Shown here piece by piece: positions 17,825 to 26,419 of a stretch of 32,198 nucleotides of DNA; position 1 is the first letter of the stretch; each line of letters begins with the position of its first letter. Origin of the DNA: Candidatus Aminicenantota bacterium (GTDB lineage Bacteria > Acidobacteriota > Aminicenantia > Aminicenantales > UBA4085); the NCBI GenBank assembly GCA_017883285.1, contig JADGNV010000113.1:1-32198 (forward strand). The letters run 5' to 3'. The notes under the pieces were generated by a model, which ran no database searches, was not told where the DNA came from, and was given only the letters and a program-made list of their open reading frames with translations. The position numbers and the translations under genes were made by a program.

Positions 17825-17898
17825 CTGGGAGAGAAATGCTTTGAATTCGGCAAGGCGCGATATTCTCTTGATGGCCTGGAAAATCGGCCGGAGAAAGG

Positions 17899-19239
17899 TC
17901 AGATCTGGTATTTTTTGCGGCGGCGCCAGAGCGTGGCCTGATCGATGCCGAGGATGTCCGCGGCTTCTTGAAGGGACTTGGCGGAGGCGAGCACCCGACG
18001 GATGTGCTGTTCCTCGACTTTTTCCAGGGAGACCTTGTCGCCGATCTTCGGGGCGGACTCCGCGGGCTGCAGACCGGAGGGAAGGAATTCGACCCCGATG
18101 CGCTCGGCCCTGCACAGGATCACGGCCCGCTCCACGATGTTGCGAAGTTCGCGCACGTTGCCCGGCCAAGTGTAGCCCCGGAGCAAGCGCAAAGCCGCCT
18201 CGGTGAAGCCCGCGAAGGCCCGGTGATTGGCCCGGGCATGGAACGACAACAGTCGAAGGGCCAGGGCCTCCACGTCGTCCGGCCTGTCCCGGAGGGGCGG
18301 AATGTCGATCGGAATGACGGCCAGGCGATAATAAAGATCTTCCCGGAAGCGCCCCTCCTTCACGGCCCGGTCGAGGTCAAGATTCGTCGCGGCGATGAGG
18401 CGCACATCGGCGCGGCGCGGGACCGGATCGCCTACGCGCTCATAGTCCTTGTCCTGGACGAACCGCAGGAGCTTCGGTTGGAGGGCCAACGGAAGGTCCC
18501 CGATTTCATCGAGAAACAGCGTCCCGCCCTCGCAGGCGGCGATCCGGCCGGGGAAGTCGCGCACCGCTCCCGTAAACGCCCCTTTCGCGTGTCCGAAAAG
18601 CTCGCTTTCAAGAAGCTCAGAGGGGAACGAAGGGCACGATACGACACCAAGCGGACGATCGGCCCTTCGGCTCCAGGCATGGATCGCCCGGGCAAGGACG
18701 GACTTTCCCGTCCCGCTTTCGCCCCGGAGGAGGATGGTCGCCTCCGACGGAGCGGCCTGCCGGGCGAGGTCGACCGCCTGCTGCATGGCCGGGTGAGAGC
18801 TCGCGAAATCGATCTCGGGATGGGTGCGGCCCAGGTCCTCTTGGAGGGCGGCCACCCGCTGTTCGAGCGTCCTCATTTCGAACGCTTTTTGGACGGCGAG
18901 CCCGATCTGAGCCGGCGTGAACGGTTTGGGGATGTAGTCGGTCGCCCCCCGGCGGATGGCCTCGACGGCCGTATCGATGGAAGCATAGGCCGTGATGACG
19001 ATGATCTTCAGCCAGGGCGTCGCGGCCAGAAGGGCGGGAATGAGGTCGAGCCCATCCTGGGTGCCGAGGCGGAGGTCGACAAAGGCCAGGTCGAACGACC
19101 GGCGCGAGGCCTCGGCCAGGGCATCCTGGAAATTCGAAACGCCGATGACCCGATGGCCTTCCGATTCGAGATAGACCGATAGGGTTTTGCGGATATTCGC
19201 CTCGTCATCGACGACGAGGATGTTCAGCGGTCCGATCAT
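17899..19239 (-). CDS. NtrC-family sigma-54-dependent response regulator
   Basis: This 446-aa protein has a receiver domain (1-120) with acidic DDE at 11-13, phosphoacceptor D55 in FVDLRLG, and K105 in YIPKPF. The AAA+ domain (about 150-380) has Walker A GESGTGKS (173-180), sigma-54 contact loop GAFTGA (220-225), Walker B GGTLFLDEIGDLP and arginine fingers in FREDLYYRL. A Fis-type helix-turn-helix ends the protein (LQEAADILGIDQATLWRRRK). The domain order matches AlgB/NtrC activators. It precedes its probable partner kinase by 196 bp, a gap that holds the sigma-54 promoter and palindrome. It starts 21 bp after the arylsulfotransferase stop codon, so the two are probably co-transcribed. GAGGAG lies 5 nt before ATG 19239. 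Confidence 0.95.
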   Translation of the reverse strand: MIGPLNILVVDDEANIRKTLSVYLESEGHRVIGVSNFQDALAEASRRSFDLAFVDLRLGTQDGLDLIPALLAATPWLKIIVITAYASIDTAVEAIRRGATDYIPKPFTPAQIGLAVQKAFEMRTLEQRVAALQEDLGRTHPEIDFASSHPAMQQAVDLARQAAPSEATILLRGESGTGKSVLARAIHAWSRRADRPLGVVSCPSFPSELLESELFGHAKGAFTGAVRDFPGRIAACEGGTLFLDEIGDLPLALQPKLLRFVQDKDYERVGDPVPRRADVRLIAATNLDLDRAVKEGRFREDLYYRLAVIPIDIPPLRDRPDDVEALALRLLSFHARANHRAFAGFTEAALRLLRGYTWPGNVRELRNIVERAVILCRAERIGVEFLPSGLQPAESAPKIGDKVSLEKVEEQHIRRVLASAKSLQEAADILGIDQATLWRRRKKYQI

Positions 19240-19260
19240 CGATGCTCCTCGCTCGCCCTC

Positions 19261-20835
19261 TCAGGGATAAAGCGAGATCCGCCGCGTCCGGTAGACGAGA
19301 TCGAATCCCCCGTTCGCGGTCCCCAAAGAGAGCAGGTTCTTGAAGCGGGCGGTGGCCTCGAAGACCACCTGCTTGCCCGGATAAGTGACTTCGATGACCT
19401 TGGCGTAGGAGCCGGTCGGAAGCTGAACGATGCCGGGGTTCATCTGCCGGTTGTGCGTCAGCGGCAGGTCGTCGACGTCGCTGATGATCGTCGAATACAG
19501 TTCGATCCCGCGTTCCTTGCCGTACTGCCAGATCTGGCGGACCGTCAAGGCCTTCTCGTCGATGAGGTATTCGACGCCCCGGGAGAAGAAGTCGCTGACA
19601 TCGGAGAACCACCGCCGGAACCCGTTGTCGAAGACGAACAGGTGGCCGTTTGGGAGGAGCATGGGATTGTGCTGACCCCAGGTCCAATCGAAATCGGGGT
19701 CCGCCGCGAATCCGCTCTGGATGATGGGATCGTACCAAATGCCGTTCGCATCGACGGCCGTGAGGAGAAACGGCGTCGGATCGGGGCCCGAACCGTCGAA
19801 GCCGGTATTGCCCCAGCCGTCTTGGGCGGCCAGGATCCATTTCAGCTTGTTGCCTCGCGTGACTTTGACCACGCCCTGGTGGCGGCCGGAGATGATAAAG
19901 CAATCGTCGGGGGCGCTATACCAGATGCCGTTCATGTGGAACCAGTCGCCGGTGCTGTTGATGACTTCGTTCCGGCTGACGTCAAGGAGGGCCCGCATGT
20001 CCCACTCGCCCATGACGGCCGCCGTCGTCCGGTTGACCTGGATCATGTCGTCCTCGATGCTGTTGATCAGGCCGGTGCTGTTGATGATCTGGTTGCCGGC
20101 CTTGTTCACGGCGGCGATGAGGCTCCCGTCGGGCATCTCCCGGATGTCGTGGTGGAAGGTATAACCCGGGACGGTGAGCTTGTTCTGCTGTTTGCCCAGG
20201 ATATCATACTCGTAGATGGAGTTCCCGGCGCCGACGACGAAATTGCCGTTCTTCAGCCGCTCAAAGGGAAACGCCTGACCGGGGGTGGCCGATAGGTCCA
20301 AGTACCAGCGGATTTGGCCGGAGGGATCGAAGATGAAGGGGTTGACGATGAGCCCCGTTCCGGTGGTGTAGGCAAAGTCCATGAGGTTCCAGCCCGGTTC
20401 CATGAGGGCCGGGATGGACGTGTTGACCTCCATGACAGGAAACGTGGCCGGTAGAGGCGCGGTCGTGATCGGAAGCGTCTGGATCTCGGGCGTCCCGTGG
20501 TGCCGATAAAGGGTCAGGACGACGGTGTTAATTCGCCCCGGATAAAGTCCCACAATGGGAATGCTATGGGCGGTGCTGTCGTCTTTGAAATCCCGGCTCA
20601 CGGGGATTTCACCCCAGACGTCGAGCATGACGTTGCATGGAAACTTGGTCGTGAATTCGGCGATGGCCGCCAGCGGGGAGACGTGATACGGATTGAGAGT
20701 AATGGTGATGTCCGTGGCGAGGTACGCGGAGCCCGCTTTCGTCCCCTGCCCCCGGACGACACCGGTCTGGGAGAACGCGGGCGCGAGGGCGGCCATGAAC
20801 AGAAAAAACCATACGGTTCGTTGCAGCTTCTTCAT
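19261..20835 (-). CDS. Periplasmic aryl-sulfate sulfotransferase (ASST family)
   Basis: This 524-aa protein has a signal peptide (residues 1-22, cleavage near AFS-QT). It transfers sulfate between phenolic compounds without PAPS. The active-site set of E. coli AssT is present in order. The transient sulfo-histidine equivalent is H389 in WGQHNPML. Supporting residues are H228/H229 in TFHHDIREMPDGS, H300 in DWFHMNGI and R318 in SGRHQG, and the 18-residue spacing from H300 to R318 is the same as in AssT. An N-terminal Ig-like domain (about 40-140) precedes a beta-propeller, as in the family. No DsbL/DsbI partner is adjacent. The regulator gene follows 21 bp later. An upstream sigma-70 promoter is visible. 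Confidence 0.92.
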   Translation of the reverse strand: MKKLQRTVWFFLFMAALAPAFSQTGVVRGQGTKAGSAYLATDITITLNPYHVSPLAAIAEFTTKFPCNVMLDVWGEIPVSRDFKDDSTAHSIPIVGLYPGRINTVVLTLYRHHGTPEIQTLPITTAPLPATFPVMEVNTSIPALMEPGWNLMDFAYTTGTGLIVNPFIFDPSGQIRWYLDLSATPGQAFPFERLKNGNFVVGAGNSIYEYDILGKQQNKLTVPGYTFHHDIREMPDGSLIAAVNKAGNQIINSTGLINSIEDDMIQVNRTTAAVMGEWDMRALLDVSRNEVINSTGDWFHMNGIWYSAPDDCFIISGRHQGVVKVTRGNKLKWILAAQDGWGNTGFDGSGPDPTPFLLTAVDANGIWYDPIIQSGFAADPDFDWTWGQHNPMLLPNGHLFVFDNGFRRWFSDVSDFFSRGVEYLIDEKALTVRQIWQYGKERGIELYSTIISDVDDLPLTHNRQMNPGIVQLPTGSYAKVIEVTYPGKQVVFEATARFKNLLSLGTANGGFDLVYRTRRISLYP

Positions 20836-20854
20836 TTAATAATCCCTTGCCGTA

Positions 20855-20883
20855 AGTTTAGCATCATCGATGGGTTTAGACAA
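20855..20883 (-). promoter_or_regulatory. Sigma-70-type promoter for arylsulfotransferase and regulator
   Basis: The minus strand shows TTGTCT (20878-20883), a 17-bp spacer and TAAACT (20855-20860), followed by an AAGGGA ribosome site and ATG 20835. Both hexamers are four of six to consensus with ideal spacing. Confidence 0.55.
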
Positions 20884-20924
20884 ATTTACGGTTCAGGGCT
20901 TTGAAACCGGCCGTTCTCCCGCCG

Positions 20925-23900
20925 CTACTTGATGAGGATCTCGTCGAAGGCCATCTGCGCGTTTTGGCCCGCGTTCGCCTGCCACGCGGGAAGCGTCCCG
21001 ATATTCTTGGCCTTGACGCGCACGAACCGGCCCGGCGTTTTCTTCAGGTCATAGGTCAGGCTCTTCAGGGAAAAGGGGCGGGCTTGGGTCGGGGCGTCGA
21101 GCGTCTCCGAAACCACCGTCCGGAAATCCTTGTTGTCGAGCGACACCGATAACTCGACGGCCACGGGCAGGAAAACCCGCGAAGCGTGGTTTTCCATGGT
21201 CCCGAGGACCAGGCCCTCGAGCGCCCGCACCTGGCCCAAATCCAGCACCACGTCCAGGTCGACCGCGGCGAAGGTCTGCCAGCCGCGGTCGTTCGCCGAC
21301 GTCGCCCGAACGAGATCGATCAGGGCCCGGTTGCCGGCCGCGCCCGCGCCTCCCCTTGCGCCGGGAAGCGGGACCAGATATTGGATAGATTTGACCGGGA
21401 GGGACCGGCTGAAGACGGCCGTCGCCACGGCGCTCGAAAGGCGCGTCTTGTCGAAGGCCGCCGCGTTGATAACGGCGGATTGGGTGAGGCTGATCGGGCC
21501 GGCATACGGAGGCGACGCTTCGGTCGGAAGGCTGCCGTCGAGCGTATACCGGATCTCGGCGGTCTCGTCGGAGACCATCATGGTCACGGCCAGCGGCTTG
21601 GTATAAGCAATATAGGCTTTCTCCGGAGAGATCAAGGGCTTCGGACAGGCCGCGAACCGGGCGAAATCGTTCCGGTCGCGGACGAGTGTGTCGAACAGCG
21701 GCTGGGCCGGCAGGGCGGCATCGTTCTCGTTCACGGCGGCGGTCAGGGCGAAGATCTTGATCCGCTCATTGGAGGGAAGGACGATCTCCTTCGCTCCGGC
21801 GGGCAGATCGATCCGGTATTTGTAGATATAGGCGTATTGATAGGGATCGTTGGCCCCGGTCCTCAGATGACGGTGGGTGGCGAAATAGACGATGTCGTCC
21901 TTCCGGACATAGGCCGGGGCGAGGCCGACGTAATTGATGCCGCGGTCGAAATTGGTCGATGCGCCGTCGCCGTCCCAGAGGCGCTTGTCCCACTGCCCGT
22001 AGAATCCGGTCCAGGCTTCAACGGGGATCTCCACCGACGCGCTTCCGATTTTGAATGCGCCGCGCGAGCCGGAGGCGACGGCCGCCGGGTCCGCGCCGCG
22101 CTGACCGCCCGCCTCCTGCGAGGCGGCGAGCAGATACAGCCAGTTGAAATTCCCGGCGGGGAGCTGGATCGTCTGGCCGGCGCACGCGACCGCGTTCAGC
22201 GCGCCGTCGGACTTCGGGCCGAGCTTGAAGACGATGGGCCCGCTCTTGACCGTTTCGGGGAAGAGCTCGGCCGGATACGACCTGCCGGTCCCGTCGAAAT
22301 CGCCGTCGGCCTTGTGCGCGTCGCCGCTGACGACATCGACATTGTAAGGCAGGTCCACCGGCGTGGAGACGGCCGCCCCAAGCGGCGATGGGGCTGGCTG
22401 GAGCTTCAGGGCGAACGTCCGCAGCCGATAGGGCGTGATGTCAAACACGATCCGGCCGTCTTTCACCGCGGCGGGGCCGAGGTCCCGCTCCTGGCCGTTG
22501 ACTTCCCGGGCCGCGACGACGGGCGCGGCGAAGGCCAATTCCACGGCCTTGGCCGCCTTGCCTTTGGTTTCAACCACGCGAACGATGATCTCGTCGCCCA
22601 CCTCCGCTTTCTTCAACGCGGAGACGACCACGTCCCGGCTGCTGACGGCGAGAAACGAGATCGCTTTTCCGTAGGACCCACCATGGGGCGCGGCCTGGAA
22701 CGCGACCAGCGGCTGGTTGAGGCGGTCGGCCTGCAGGTTCGCGTCGGCGGCGCGCCAGTCGCCCGCATGGCCGTAGAGGGCGTAGAGGATCTCGTGGCGT
22801 CCGAAGTCCTGATAAGCCTGTTCCCGATAGGACGTCCTCACCCCGGGCGTATACAGAAGCGTCAGACGGACGGTGTTGTCCGCCGGCTTGTCCGACCCGT
22901 ACTTGCAGTCTTCGAGGACCGCGACGCCGTAGCGGCCGTCCTTGTCCGTCAGATCGAACCATTGATGGGACGGGACCTCGAACTTGACCGGTTCGTTGTT
23001 GCCCCGCTCGATCGTCCCGACACCCCAGTTGTAGGTGGCTTTGGGATTGGCGACCGTCAGGGGGAAGGCCGCCTTGAGCGAGGATTCCCGGGTCGCCCAA
23101 TCGATCGTCGAGGCGAACTCGACCCGGTCGCGGCCGCCGGCGGCCGCGAGGCGCACGATCTGGACGAATTTCGAGTGGCGCGACTCCCGCTCGACGGCCA
23201 GGGCGACGCGGGCCGGGCCGCTCTCGACGATCCGGATCTTGGCCGGACCTTCGACGACGCCCGAGGCCGGCTTCACCCGGTCCTCCCAGTCCATGTTCCA
23301 GGCCGGCCACTGGGCCGGCCGTTCATAATGGAATTCGAGCCGGGCCGGCGCCGCCAGCAGCTCCCGTCCGGCGCTCTTGTCGGTGATGCCGACCACATCG
23401 CCCGCGGCGTCGAGCCTGACCAGGTATTTCCCGTTCTCGAGGGTCGAGGCTGTCACCTTCAATCCCGTGGACAGGGCGCAAGGTGCATCGGCAGGCCGGA
23501 CGTCGAACACGGCATAGCCGAGCGAGGGCACCTTAGCCAGGAAGACGACGCCGATTTTATTCCCCGCGATGCCCGAGATCTGGGACGGGACTTCCTTGCC
23601 CTCGCGGTCGAAGACGCGGACCGCCGGAGGAACGGCCTTTTCGAAGACGACGGTCGCTTCGACAACGTCCTCACGCTCGACGGCCAGCGGATTGGCTACG
23701 ACAAGGGGGACGCCCTTCGCCCGCGTGTCCAGCGCCCGGACGGCGGCGCCCGCGGCGTCCGCGTAGACGGAATTGAACTGGTTCGCCGCGACCAGCTCGT
23801 CGTTCCAGGAAAATTCATAGGCCCGGGGAATGCTCGTCCCCGGAATGATGTCGTGGAACTGGCCGCCCAGGACGAGCCGCCAGGCCTCATTCATCCGGTC

Positions 23901-24938
23901 CCGGGGGACGGCCGTCCCTCCGAGCCATTCGCCTATGACGGCGGCCGATTCGGCCCGACCCGCCGCGAGCTCGTTCTTCCGGTTCCAGCGCTTCATGGCG
24001 GCCTGCGAGGTGATCGACCCGGCCGAATGGTTCGTGAGCAGCAGCTCGCCCTTGTAGGTCGGGAGCTTCGCCTTCTGGGCGGGCGTCAGGTCCTTGAACA
24101 GCTGATCGGCCTTGGCCGAAAGGACCTTGAAATCCCGGTTGCTCTTCAGGCTGGTCTCGACCCACCGGACCGATTCGTCCGTCGGCGAGCCTCCGACGTC
24201 GCCCGTTCCGTAGTACATGTAGTCTGCGAAGACGCCGGCCTTCGCCCCGAGCTCGTCGATCCGCTTTTTCCAGGGGGCGCTGGCGCTCAAGTCCTCGCCC
24301 ACCCGGCTGCCGTAGCTGCCCGGGTTCAGGGCGGCCGTGACCGACGCGCCGTCCGGCCCGATCCACGTCCCGACGTTGAACGGGATCCCGACGGCCGAGC
24401 CCCAGGAGAGCTTCTGCGTGGAGAATCCCTGGAGCCCGCAGTGGGCCAGGATCGAGGGCAGCGAGGCCGGAAAGCCGAAGCAGTCGGGGATCATGAATTC
24501 CTGGCTCGTCACGCCGAGCTCCTTGCGGAAATAGTTGCTTCCGAGCAGGATCTGGCGGATGACGGACTCGTGCGAGGGGGCCAGGACGTCGTTCTCCTCC
24601 ATGGACGCGCCGGAGGGGAACCACCGGCCCGCGGCCACGTATTTCTTGACCTTTTCGAACTCCTGCGGGTAGTACTCCTTCATCATCCGGTAGCGGTTGG
24701 CCCCGCTGAAGTTGAAGACGTAGTCCGGATACTTCTCGAAGAGCTTGAAGTTGAAGGCCATCGTGTTCCAGATGTACTCGTTGATGGTCGTCTGGTAATC
24801 CCAGCGCCACTGGGTGTCGAGATGGGCGTAGCCGACGGTATAGAGGACCTTGTCCTTGGACAGGTCGGCCTGCGGTGAAGACAACGCGGCCGCGGACAGG
24901 ATGAGGGCGAGGAGGCTCAGACGGAGGAAGGATTTCAT
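20925..24938 (-). CDS. Large secreted GH38 alpha-mannosidase-type glycoside hydrolase with C-terminal accessory domains
   Basis: Start ATG 24938 is preceded by GGAGGTGA, giving 1337 aa with a signal peptide (residues 1-21). GH38 motifs are the zinc-binding H39/D41 in GYAHLDTQWRWDY, nucleophile D152 in IPDCFGFPASLP and the zinc His in GGQFHDIIPGTSI. The catalytic, middle and C-terminal beta domains occupy about residues 30-870. Further domains follow: an unassigned beta region (about 880-1110), a chitobiase-C-like Ig fold (about 1130-1190, EIRYTLDGSLPTEASPPYAG) and a discoidin/F5-8C-type carbohydrate-binding domain (about 1200-1337). The export signal and binding modules suggest attack on polymeric or glycoprotein mannosides outside the cytoplasm. 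It lies 78 bp after the SGNH gene on the same strand. Confidence 0.93.
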   Translation of the reverse strand: MKSFLRLSLLALILSAAALSSPQADLSKDKVLYTVGYAHLDTQWRWDYQTTINEYIWNTMAFNFKLFEKYPDYVFNFSGANRYRMMKEYYPQEFEKVKKYVAAGRWFPSGASMEENDVLAPSHESVIRQILLGSNYFRKELGVTSQEFMIPDCFGFPASLPSILAHCGLQGFSTQKLSWGSAVGIPFNVGTWIGPDGASVTAALNPGSYGSRVGEDLSASAPWKKRIDELGAKAGVFADYMYYGTGDVGGSPTDESVRWVETSLKSNRDFKVLSAKADQLFKDLTPAQKAKLPTYKGELLLTNHSAGSITSQAAMKRWNRKNELAAGRAESAAVIGEWLGGTAVPRDRMNEAWRLVLGGQFHDIIPGTSIPRAYEFSWNDELVAANQFNSVYADAAGAAVRALDTRAKGVPLVVANPLAVEREDVVEATVVFEKAVPPAVRVFDREGKEVPSQISGIAGNKIGVVFLAKVPSLGYAVFDVRPADAPCALSTGLKVTASTLENGKYLVRLDAAGDVVGITDKSAGRELLAAPARLEFHYERPAQWPAWNMDWEDRVKPASGVVEGPAKIRIVESGPARVALAVERESRHSKFVQIVRLAAAGGRDRVEFASTIDWATRESSLKAAFPLTVANPKATYNWGVGTIERGNNEPVKFEVPSHQWFDLTDKDGRYGVAVLEDCKYGSDKPADNTVRLTLLYTPGVRTSYREQAYQDFGRHEILYALYGHAGDWRAADANLQADRLNQPLVAFQAAPHGGSYGKAISFLAVSSRDVVVSALKKAEVGDEIIVRVVETKGKAAKAVELAFAAPVVAAREVNGQERDLGPAAVKDGRIVFDITPYRLRTFALKLQPAPSPLGAAVSTPVDLPYNVDVVSGDAHKADGDFDGTGRSYPAELFPETVKSGPIVFKLGPKSDGALNAVACAGQTIQLPAGNFNWLYLLAASQEAGGQRGADPAAVASGSRGAFKIGSASVEIPVEAWTGFYGQWDKRLWDGDGASTNFDRGINYVGLAPAYVRKDDIVYFATHRHLRTGANDPYQYAYIYKYRIDLPAGAKEIVLPSNERIKIFALTAAVNENDAALPAQPLFDTLVRDRNDFARFAACPKPLISPEKAYIAYTKPLAVTMMVSDETAEIRYTLDGSLPTEASPPYAGPISLTQSAVINAAAFDKTRLSSAVATAVFSRSLPVKSIQYLVPLPGARGGAGAAGNRALIDLVRATSANDRGWQTFAAVDLDVVLDLGQVRALEGLVLGTMENHASRVFLPVAVELSVSLDNKDFRTVVSETLDAPTQARPFSLKSLTYDLKKTPGRFVRVKAKNIGTLPAWQANAGQNAQMAFDEILIK

Positions 24939-25016
24939 GATGTCACCTCCGTTCGAATATAGCCTCCGCCGCACGGCGGTGTCAATACGGAGGAACGACG
25001 TCCGGCCCTATTTGCC

Positions 25017-26045
25017 CTATTTGTTGCCCAAGCGGCCGCCGAGGAACGTCTTGAGTTCCGCGGCGACGATTCCGTACCCCTCACCGTTCAGGTGGAGCCC
25101 GTCGATCCAGATCTCGCCGGCCTTCTCCGCGTTCAGCCGGTCGAACAGGTCGAGATACGGGATTCGGAGCCTCTCGAGCTCTTGCCGGATCCGCCCGGTC
25201 AGGGCGGCGTAGAGATACGCCCTCCCATGGCTGCGGTAGGGAAAAACGACAACGGCCAGCGGGATGCCCTCCCCATCGAGGAAGCGCTTGATCTTGGCCA
25301 GATGGGCGAAGGAATCCTCCTCCCCGATCATAAAGACGTCGCGGGGCACATAATCGGGATGGCCCTTTCCCCGCAGCCCGAACAGCCCCAGGTTCAGGAG
25401 CCGGAAGAGATGGGACCGGCGCATCAGGCCGGTCGTGAAGGCCGTCTTGTCGGTCATGTAGGGGATGATGCGATCGTGGTATGGGATCAGGATGAGCTTT
25501 CCCGTTTCCGGGACGGTTTTGATGCCCACCGTCCGTTCGCAATCGTTGGGTCCGATCTGGAGCAGGACGAGGTCGGGTTTGCGGATCGCGATCCGATCCC
25601 GGATGAGGGCGAATTCCTGGATGAGGTTGTAGCCGACGACCCCCATCCCCATCACCTCGACCGCCCGCCCTTCGCTTCTCCACAGGGCTTCAAGCTGCTT
25701 GTGATACGTTGCCCGGAGCGGGACGAGCCAGCCGTAGGTCAGGGAATCGCCGACGCAGACGATCCGCTTCTTCCCGGCTTTCAGGCGGGGATAGATCTTG
25801 TCCCGGAAGCCCGAAGGATTCACGGCGAACTCGAGGCCGAACGCAGTCGCCTGGGAATTCGGCCGCATCTCGTATACCAGGGTTTTGTCGGCCGACAGCC
25901 GGTAGGTCCGCGAGGCGAAGAGCGGCGCGTCGGCGCTCGGCCGGAAACGGAGCGGCATTGCGAACCGGAGCACGATTTCCAGGAAGGCGAGCGTGGCCAG
26001 GACCGCGACGAGGACGAGAGCGGTCCGGAGGAGGGCTTTTTTCAT
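25017..26045 (-). CDS. Membrane-anchored SGNH/GDSL hydrolase
   Basis: This 342-aa protein has an N-terminal hydrophobic anchor (about residues 6-28, LRTALVLVAVLATLAFLEIV). The SGNH blocks are GDSLTYGW with nucleophile S101, a Gly in GMGVVGYN (block II), IGPND with N167 (block III) and DGLHLN with D315 and H318 (block V). Such enzymes deacylate esters, often O-acetyl groups on polysaccharides. Its position directly before the secreted GH38 enzyme suggests removal of ester decorations from a glycan before mannosidase attack, which is inference. Two upstream promoters are visible. ATG 26045 lacks a close ribosome site. Confidence 0.9.
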   Translation of the reverse strand: MKKALLRTALVLVAVLATLAFLEIVLRFAMPLRFRPSADAPLFASRTYRLSADKTLVYEMRPNSQATAFGLEFAVNPSGFRDKIYPRLKAGKKRIVCVGDSLTYGWLVPLRATYHKQLEALWRSEGRAVEVMGMGVVGYNLIQEFALIRDRIAIRKPDLVLLQIGPNDCERTVGIKTVPETGKLILIPYHDRIIPYMTDKTAFTTGLMRRSHLFRLLNLGLFGLRGKGHPDYVPRDVFMIGEEDSFAHLAKIKRFLDGEGIPLAVVVFPYRSHGRAYLYAALTGRIRQELERLRIPYLDLFDRLNAEKAGEIWIDGLHLNGEGYGIVAAELKTFLGGRLGNK

Positions 26046-26063
26046 GCGCTGCCGACGTTCCCC

Positions 26064-26092
26064 TTTATATGTCGCCGCCCGGGGCCTGTCAA
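26064..26092 (-). promoter_or_regulatory. Proximal sigma-70 promoter of the SGNH-GH38 unit
   Basis: The minus strand shows TTGACA (26087-26092), a 17-bp spacer and TATAAA (26064-26069), close to full consensus. Transcription would start about 12 nt before ATG 26045, leaving a very short leader. Confidence 0.6.
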
Positions 26093-26184
26093 CCCGGGAG
26101 GGAAGTGCTGGCTGTTTCAGGGAATTAAGCTAAAGGGGGTAACAAGGAGGGTTCCTGCCCAGCCAGCGCAGCAGGTATGGTATA

Positions 26185-26213
26185 TATATATCCTATTATT
26201 TTTATAAAGTCAA
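26185..26213 (-). promoter_or_regulatory. Distal sigma-70 promoter of the SGNH-GH38 unit
   Basis: The minus strand shows TTGACT (26208-26213), a 17-bp spacer and TATATA (26185-26190) inside the AT-rich tract. It would give a leader of about 130 nt to ATG 26045. Confidence 0.5.
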
Positions 26214-26227
26214 TAGATTTAATAAAT

Positions 26228-26341
26228 TTATTTTTCGCTCGGGCGAAAATCCTCCGGGGTGCGGCCCTCGGCCGCCGCGAGCGGGGCGAGGAACTCGACG
26301 TTTTCCGCCGGCGTCCGCAAGCTCGACGTTCCCCCGCGCCG
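26228..26341 (-). pseudogene. C-terminal remnant of an unrecognised gene
   Basis: A minus-strand frame of 37 codons ending in TAA reads GTSSLRTPAENVEFLAPLAA followed by AEGRTPEDFRPSEK. It has the GC-rich third positions of local genes and sits between AT-rich segments. No start codon, ribosome site or upstream coding continuation is present. It looks like the leftover 3' end of a deleted gene. Confidence 0.35.
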
Positions 26342-26347
26342 GTAATT

Positions 26348-26390
26348 CCTATTTAGTTTATTGACAAAATAGGTTCGTTGGAATAATCAT
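26348..26390 (+). promoter_or_regulatory. Sigma-70 promoter of the hydrogenase operon with an inverted repeat around the -35
   Basis: TTGACA (26361-26366), a 17-bp spacer and TAATCA (26384-26389) lie about 30 nt upstream of ATG 26420. CCTATTT (26348-26354) and AAATAGG (26367-26373) form a perfect 7-bp inverted repeat enclosing the -35 box, the position expected of a repressor operator. Confidence 0.6.
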
Positions 26391-26419
26391 AGGCTCATTC
26401 AAATAAGGTAGGAAGCAGA

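Larger units (their letters stand above)
26046..26419. other. 374-bp divergent intergenic region between SGNH hydrolase and hydrogenase operon
   Basis: The region holds two promoters pointing left (26064-26092 and 26185-26213), a decayed coding remnant (26228-26341) and a promoter pointing right with a flanking inverted repeat (26348-26390). A markedly AT-rich tract lies at about 26178-26235. No intact gene is present. Confidence 0.7.

Noticed and set aside
17703-17898. A c-di-AMP (ydaO-type) riboswitch before the kdp operon
   Set aside because: The leader predicted from the sigma-54 start is under 20 nt, and the gap shows no ydaO-like conserved segments.
17968-19182. A 404-codon plus-strand frame antisense to the response regulator
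   Set aside because: Shadow of a gene with complete receiver, AAA+ and HTH motifs.
21186-24878. A 1230-codon plus-strand open frame antisense to the GH38 gene
   Set aside because: Same low-complexity shadow composition; the minus-strand GH38 protein has all catalytic motifs.
26178-26235. AT-rich tract as a replication origin or phage attachment site
   Set aside because: No DnaA boxes, iterons, integrase or tRNA nearby; it is explained by promoter elements.
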